A stretch of DNA of 10,224 nt, taken from the NCBI GenBank assembly GCA_016844515.1, contig JAERMP010000101.1, positions 1 through 10,224 of the forward strand, written 5' to 3'. The DNA is from Thermoleophilia bacterium. GTDB lineage: Bacteria; Actinomycetota; Thermoleophilia; Gaiellales; Gaiellaceae. Of the stretch, positions 6,725-10,224 are shown piece by piece. How positions within the stretch are numbered: position 1 is the first letter of the stretch; each line of letters opens with the position of its first letter. A program made the position numbers and the translations under genes. The notes beneath the pieces were generated by a model. The model ran no database searches. It saw nothing but the letters and a program-made list of their open reading frames with translations, and had not been told where the DNA came from.

Positions 6725-7684
6725 TTAGGCGGCGAGGCCGGCCAGATCGCGCAGGGCCTCGAGGCGCTTCAGCGCCTGCCCTTCGAGCTGCCGAACGCGT
6801 TCGCGCGTCAGATCGAGCTCGTGGCCGATCGCCTCGAGCGTCCAGGGCTCGCCTTCGAACCCGAACCGGAGCTCGAGGATGCGCCGCTCGCGCTCGGGGA
6901 GAGCGTCGAGTGCGCGCCGGATGCTCTGCCGGCGGAGCGACTCTTCGGCCTCGTCGAACGGATCGGCCGCCTCGCGGTCGGCGAAGAGGTCGCCGAGCTC
7001 GCCCTCGTCGTCCGCGCCGACCGTCTGGTTCAGCGAGACAGAAGCGTGAGCTGCGCCGAGAGCCTCCTCGACGTGCTGGATCGGCAGCCCGGTCGCCTCG
7101 GCAAGCTCCTGCTTCGTCGCCTCGCGCCCCAGCTCGACCTCGAGCCGGCGGGCGGCCCGGGAGAGCTTCTGCTGGCGCTCGACGACGTGCACGGGCACGC
7201 GAATCGTCCGCGCGTGGTTCGCCACCGCGCGCTGCACCGACTGGCGAATCCACCAGGTCGCGTATGTCGAGAATTTGAAGCCGCGCCGCCAGTCGAACTT
7301 CTCGACTGCGCGGTTGAGGCCGAGCGTCCCCTCCTGGATGAGATCGAGGAAAGGAACCCCGAGGCCGCGGTAGCCCTTGGCGATGGAGACGACGAGCCGG
7401 AGGTTCGACTCGATCATCACGCGCTTCGCCACGGGGTCGCCGCGCTCGATCCGCTTGGCGAGCGCAACCTCCTCGGCTGCGGTCAGGAGCTTGTGCCGGC
7501 CGACGTCGGCCAGGAAGAGCTGGAGGCTGTCAGCCGCACCGGATACGGCGCCGGCCTCGTACTTCTGTGCGGCAGCCGCTTCCTTCTCGGCGTCGACGTC
7601 GGGCTGCGTGATCTCGATGTTGTGCGCCTCGAGCTCGCGCTGGAGCAGCTCGGCGTCTTCCTCGCCGATGTCGTGCTCGAGCAC
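6725..7684 (-). CDS. RNA polymerase sigma-70 factor, primary-like (group 1 or 2)
   Basis: The 319-residue product directs RNA polymerase to promoters. Counting from GTG 7684, region 1.2 lies near 53-85 ([10 protein letters not shown]). Region 2 holds [10 protein letters not shown] and the -10-binding block [11 protein letters not shown] through [11 protein letters not shown] (117-148). Region 3 covers about 165-245. Region 4 is near 255-315, with the -35-binding helix-turn-helix W-T-L-E-A-I-G then R-E-R-V-R-Q-L-E. All regions are intact, and there is no long region 1.1, so it is shorter than actinobacterial HrdB/SigA; I cannot tell whether it is the housekeeping factor or a group 2 paralogue. 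The start is uncertain: GTG 7684 is the only standard start in frame, but the frame stays open to 7750 and the residues upstream (H-R-E-L-E-A-F before V-L-E-H-D) look coding. The gene converges on the transporter operon with a 7-base gap. Confidence 0.93.
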   Translation of the reverse strand: MLEHDIGEEDAELLQRELEAHNIEITQPDVDAEKEAAAAQKYEAGAVSGAADSLQLFLADVGRHKLLTAAEEVALAKRIERGDPVAKRVMIESNLRLVVSIAKGYRGLGVPFLDLIQEGTLGLNRAVEKFDWRRGFKFSTYATWWIRQSVQRAVANHARTIRVPVHVVERQQKLSRAARRLEVELGREATKQELAEATGLPIQHVEEALGAAHASVSLNQTVGADDEGELGDLFADREAADPFDEAEESLRRQSIRRALDALPERERRILELRFGFEGEPWTLEAIGHELDLTRERVRQLEGQALKRLEALRDLAGLAA

Positions 7685-7750
7685 GAACGCCTCGAGCTCG
7701 CGATGAGCTGGTTCTGCGTCAAATTCGTGTTTCAGTCCTTTCGAGCTTTT
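7685..7750 (-). other. Possible upstream extension or damaged 5' end of the sigma-factor gene
   Basis: The sigma-factor frame continues without a stop up to the TGA at 7753-7751. It encodes E-F-D-A-E-P-A-H-R-E-L-E-A-F directly before the GTG at 7684. The helical, Glu/Leu-rich text runs smoothly into the next residues ([10 protein letters not shown]), as expected for translated sequence. The only other start-like codon in frame is CTG 7735-7733, which touches the strong ribosome site AAAGGA (7741-7736) with no spacer. A TTG at 7722-7720 follows AAAGGA after 13 bases, but in another frame. A small indel between 7720 and 7700 would join it to the sigma frame as M-T-Q-N-Q-L then R-E-L-E-A-F. Which of these is right cannot be settled from this sequence alone. 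Confidence 0.4.
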
Positions 7751-8001
7751 TCAGGGGGAGTAACAAACTTACGGAGTCTATGGCGTCTTTCGTCCTTATT
7801 CCAGCCTGATCTGTTGGCACTGTGTGTCACAAGCTCGTAACGTCTGCGCCCTCGTTCTGTATTCCGCCCGAGAAGCCCAAGCGGTTCACGGCGCAAACGC
7901 GCGGAGCCCGTAAGCCCACTCCTACCTGAGACGATCTCCGCCCCAGGCAAGTTAGATCATGACCGCTCGAGCGGACGGCGAAAACCCCCTTCGCGAAGGC
8001 T
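7751..8001 (-). other. Intergenic region between topA and the sigma-factor gene; probable sigma promoter and leader
   Basis: About 250 bases contain no convincing gene; small open frames here lack ribosome sites and recognisable protein. The half nearest the sigma gene (about 7735-7840) is more AT-rich than the surroundings, as expected for a promoter, but I cannot assign a confident -35/-10 pair. On the minus strand a 21-base segment at 7884-7864 can fold into a nine-pair stem with three G-U pairs. The complementary plus-strand text does not fold as well, which is compatible with a structured leader RNA read toward the sigma gene. I recognise no known riboswitch and no tRNA. Confidence 0.4.
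7981..7999 (-). terminator. Weak candidate terminator after topA
   Basis: Reading the minus strand, two bases after the topA TAA comes the perfect 12-base palindrome CCTTCGCGAAGG (7999-7988). It can form a short stem with a CGCG loop, followed by GGG and TTTT at 7984-7981. The stem is only about 4 bp in hairpin form, so termination would be weak. A second perfect palindrome, CCGCTCGAGCGG, lies 13 bases further on (7974-7963) with no T-run after it. Confidence 0.35.
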
Positions 8002-10224
8002 TTACGCGCTCTTAGCGCGTCTTTCTGCGAGGAGCTCGCTCGCTCGTTCGACGGTGACGCTCTCCGGCGTGTCCCCGCGGCGGAGGCTCGCGTTCGTCTC
8101 ACCGTCCGTTACGTATGGCCCGAATCGCCCGTCGCGGACGACGATCGGGCGGCCGTTCGTCGGATCGGCACCCAGTTCCTTGAGCGGCCCGCGTGCTGCG
8201 CCCTTGCCCCCTCGCCGTCGCGCTGGCTGCGCGAAGAGCGCCAGCGCTTGTTCGAGCGTCACGGTGAAGAGCTGCTCTTCGCCTTCCAGCGAGCGCGATT
8301 CGGTGCCTCTCTTTACATAGGGGCCGTAACGGCCATTTTGCGCCGTTACCTCCTCACCGTCGACTTCGCCCACGACTCGCGGTAGCGAGAGGAGCCTGAG
8401 TGCGTCGTCGAGGGAGACGGACTCCGGCGACATCGATGCGAAGAGCGAGGCTGTTCGGGGTTTCGTCTCCGCTCCCTCGGGCAGCACTTCGGTGACGTAC
8501 GGGCCGTACCGACCCGTGCGGACGACGAGCTCCTGCCCGCTTTTCGGATCGATGCCGAGCGAGCGGCTGTCCGGCTGAGAGAGGAGCTCTTCGACTCTCG
8601 TGGACGTCAGCTCGTCGGGTGCGACGTCGGCCGGCAGGCTCGTGCGCTGCTCCCCGCGCTCGAGGTACGGCCCGTAGCGACCCACACGGACTACGGCTTC
8701 GCTCCCCGGAATTGCGATGGAGTTCACGGCCCGCGCGTCGATCTCGTCGAGGTTGTCGGTGACGAGGTGATGGAGACCTGGGTCGTCCCCGTCGCCGAAG
8801 TAGAACTTCGTGAGCCAATCCACCCGCTCTTCGCTTCCCGAGGCAATGCGGTCGAGGTCGTCCTCCATCCGCGCCGTGAAGTCGAAGTCGACCAGCTGCT
8901 CGAAGTGGCGTTCGAGCAGGTTGACGACGGCGAACGCAACGAAGGTCGGAACGAGCGCCGTGCCTTTCTTGAAGACATAGCCTCGGTCGACGATCGTCGA
9001 GAGGATCGCTGCATAGGTCGACGGGCGTCCGATCCCGCGGTCCTCGAGTGCCTTCACGAGCGTCGGCTCGGTGTAACGGGCTGGGGGAGCGGTCGCGTGC
9101 CCCTCAGGCTCGAGCTCCACGACCGCGACGTCCTGTCCTACGCTGAGCTGCGGGAGGACGCGCTCTTCGTCGTCATCTGCGGGCTCGTCACGACCCGGCT
9201 CGTATGCCGCGAGGAAGCCGCGGAACGTGATCACCGTTCCCGAGGCGCCGAACTCCGTGTCCTCGCCCGCCGAGCTGGTTGCCGCGATTCGCAGCGACAC
9301 GGTCTGGCCACGGGCATCCTCCATCTGCGACGCGAGCGTCCGCTTCCAGATGAGGTCGTACAGCGCGTGCTCGTCGCGTCCGAGCTGCCCCTGCAACTCC
9401 TTCGGGGTTCGAAACTCGTCGCCTGCGGGCCGGATCGCCTCGTGGGCCTCCTGGGCATTCGCGACCGCCCGCCCGGAGCGGCGCGGCTTCTCGGGCACGA
9501 ACTCGTCGCCGAAGAGATCCCGAACCTGCGTCCGCGCTGCATCGAGAGCGGACTCCGAGAGCGTCGTCGAGTCCGTGCGCATGTACGTGATGTAGCCGGA
9601 TTCGTAGAGCCGCTGGGCGACCCGCATCGTCGTCTGCGCAGAGAAACGGAGCTTGCGGCTCGCTTCCTGCTGCAGTGTCGCGGTCCTGAACGGTGCGGCA
9701 GGCTTGCGACGATAGGGCCGCTCCTCGACCGAGCGAACGAGGAACGTGGAGTTTTCAAGTCTTGAAGCGAGCGATCTCGCGCCCTCCTCGTCGAGCCGAG
9801 TAACTCCGTCGTCGCGCAGCTCTCCGGACGGTGCGAAGTCGCGTCCTTGTGCGACTCGCGCTCCATCGAGCGCGACGAGCCGAGCGTCGAAGGCGCCGGG
9901 ATCGAACGTGGCCAGAAGATCCCAATATTCGGCCGACGTGAACGCCATGCGCTCCCGTTCGCGCTCGACGACGAGGCGCGTTGCGACCGACTGCACACGC
10001 CCGGCCGAGAGTCCGCGGGTGACCTTCTTCCAGAGGACGGGAGACACCTCGTAGCCGTACAGCCGGTCGAGGATCCGGCGCGTCTCCTGCGCGTCCACGA
10101 GGCGCTTGTCGATGCTCCTGGTCTCCTCGAGCGCTCGGGCGATCGCCTCTTTCGTGATCTCGTGGAAGACCATTCGACGGACGGGGACCTTCGGCTTCAA
10201 GACCTCGACGAGGTGCCACGCGAT
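8002..10224 (-). CDS. topA: DNA topoisomerase I (type IA), 5' end off the window
   Basis: The visible 740 residues relax negatively supercoiled DNA by single-strand cutting. The fragment opens with I-A-W-H-L-V-E-V-L, the text that directly follows the D-R-E-G-E end of the TOPRIM domain, so roughly the first 110-150 residues are outside the window. Typical blocks follow: V-F-H-E-I-T-K-E-A-I, W-K-K-V-T-R-G-L-S-A-G-R-V-Q-S-V-A, and the active site S-G-Y-I-T-Y-M-R-T-D-S. The catalytic Tyr codon is at 9585-9583 (visible residue 214). H-E-A-I-R-P and G-I-G-R-P-S-T-Y-A are also present. After the core there are four G-R-Y/F-G-P-Y repeats, centred near 8675, 8505, 8325 and 8125, as in actinobacterial TopA. 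No cysteine occurs anywhere in the visible protein, so zinc fingers are absent. It ends at A-E-R-R-A-K-S-A, without the long Lys-rich tail seen in mycobacterial TopA. The gene precedes the sigma-factor gene on the same strand. Confidence 0.97.
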   Translation of the reverse strand: MAWHLVEVLKPKVPVRRMVFHEITKEAIARALEETRSIDKRLVDAQETRRILDRLYGYEVSPVLWKKVTRGLSAGRVQSVATRLVVERERERMAFTSAEYWDLLATFDPGAFDARLVALDGARVAQGRDFAPSGELRDDGVTRLDEEGARSLASRLENSTFLVRSVEERPYRRKPAAPFRTATLQQEASRKLRFSAQTTMRVAQRLYESGYITYMRTDSTTLSESALDAARTQVRDLFGDEFVPEKPRRSGRAVANAQEAHEAIRPAGDEFRTPKELQGQLGRDEHALYDLIWKRTLASQMEDARGQTVSLRIAATSSAGEDTEFGASGTVITFRGFLAAYEPGRDEPADDDEERVLPQLSVGQDVAVVELEPEGHATAPPARYTEPTLVKALEDRGIGRPSTYAAILSTIVDRGYVFKKGTALVPTFVAFAVVNLLERHFEQLVDFDFTARMEDDLDRIASGSEERVDWLTKFYFGDGDDPGLHHLVTDNLDEIDARAVNSIAIPGSEAVVRVGRYGPYLERGEQRTSLPADVAPDELTSTRVEELLSQPDSRSLGIDPKSGQELVVRTGRYGPYVTEVLPEGAETKPRTASLFASMSPESVSLDDALRLLSLPRVVGEVDGEEVTAQNGRYGPYVKRGTESRSLEGEEQLFTVTLEQALALFAQPARRRGGKGAARGPLKELGADPTNGRPIVVRDGRFGPYVTDGETNASLRRGDTPESVTVERASELLAERRAKSA

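Noticed and set aside
6821..7840. 339-residue plus-strand open frame opposite the sigma factor
   Set aside because: It is an antisense shadow of an intact sigma-70 gene, with Arg/Leu/Glu-biased text typical of such frames.
7845..7960. Possible tRNA in the topA-sigma intergenic region (GGTTCAC resembles a T-loop)
   Set aside because: No acceptor or anticodon stems can be paired around it on either strand.
7732..8102. Small minus-strand open frames of 72 and 91 residues between topA and the sigma gene
   Set aside because: They are Arg-rich with no supported starts; one runs into the end of topA in another frame.
8767..9765. 332-residue plus-strand open frame opposite topA
   Set aside because: It is a high-GC antisense shadow of topA: no recognisable protein, no ribosome site, and topA is unmistakable on the other strand.
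1..10224. Mobile element, CRISPR array, defence island or other new multi-gene system
   Set aside because: No transposase, integrase, direct-repeat array or unfamiliar gene cluster is present; every sizeable gene belongs to a well-known family.

Overview
The window is high-GC, densely packed bacterial DNA. The codon use, the frequent GTG/TTG starts and a type IA topoisomerase whose C-terminus is built from G-x-x-G-P-Y repeats without zinc fingers all point to an actinobacterium. The style suggests a deep-branching soil lineage such as Thermoleophilia, but that placement is an inference from codon and protein character, not a database result.

Layout. (1) Positions 1-333, minus strand: the DNA-binding end of a small LuxR-type regulator, cut by the left edge. 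(2) 334-603: a divergent intergenic region between that regulator and an operon. (3) 604-6717, plus strand: a complete five-gene Dpp/Opp-type ABC importer in the order binding protein, permease B, permease C, ATPase D, ATPase F. A strong hairpin lies between the binding-protein gene and the rest. The last four genes are joined by 1-, 4- and 17-base overlaps, so they are probably translationally coupled. (4) 6725-7684, minus strand: a primary-like sigma-70 factor that converges on the operon with only 7 bases between the stop codons. (5) 7685-8001: the possible upstream extension of the sigma gene, followed by a leader/intergenic stretch with two short palindromes just downstream of topA. (6) 8002-10224, minus strand: topA, DNA topoisomerase I, cut by the right edge just after the DxE-type end of its TOPRIM domain.

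Function. The five transporter genes make one machine: an exported solute-binding protein, two membrane permeases with EAA loops, and two ATPases with complete Walker A, Q-loop, signature, Walker B and H-loop motifs. It most likely imports peptides, though the substrate cannot be read from sequence. The divergent LuxR-type protein is a positional candidate for its regulator. topA and the sigma factor are core transcription and DNA-topology genes with no evident link to the importer.

I found no mobile element, CRISPR array, tRNA, rRNA or clearly new system; most of the window is ordinary. The points most worth a second look are the roughly 90-residue insertion in the last ATPase, placed between the third and fourth cysteines of a putative Fe-S motif, the absence of a lipobox in the binding protein, and the unclear 5' end of the sigma-factor gene.
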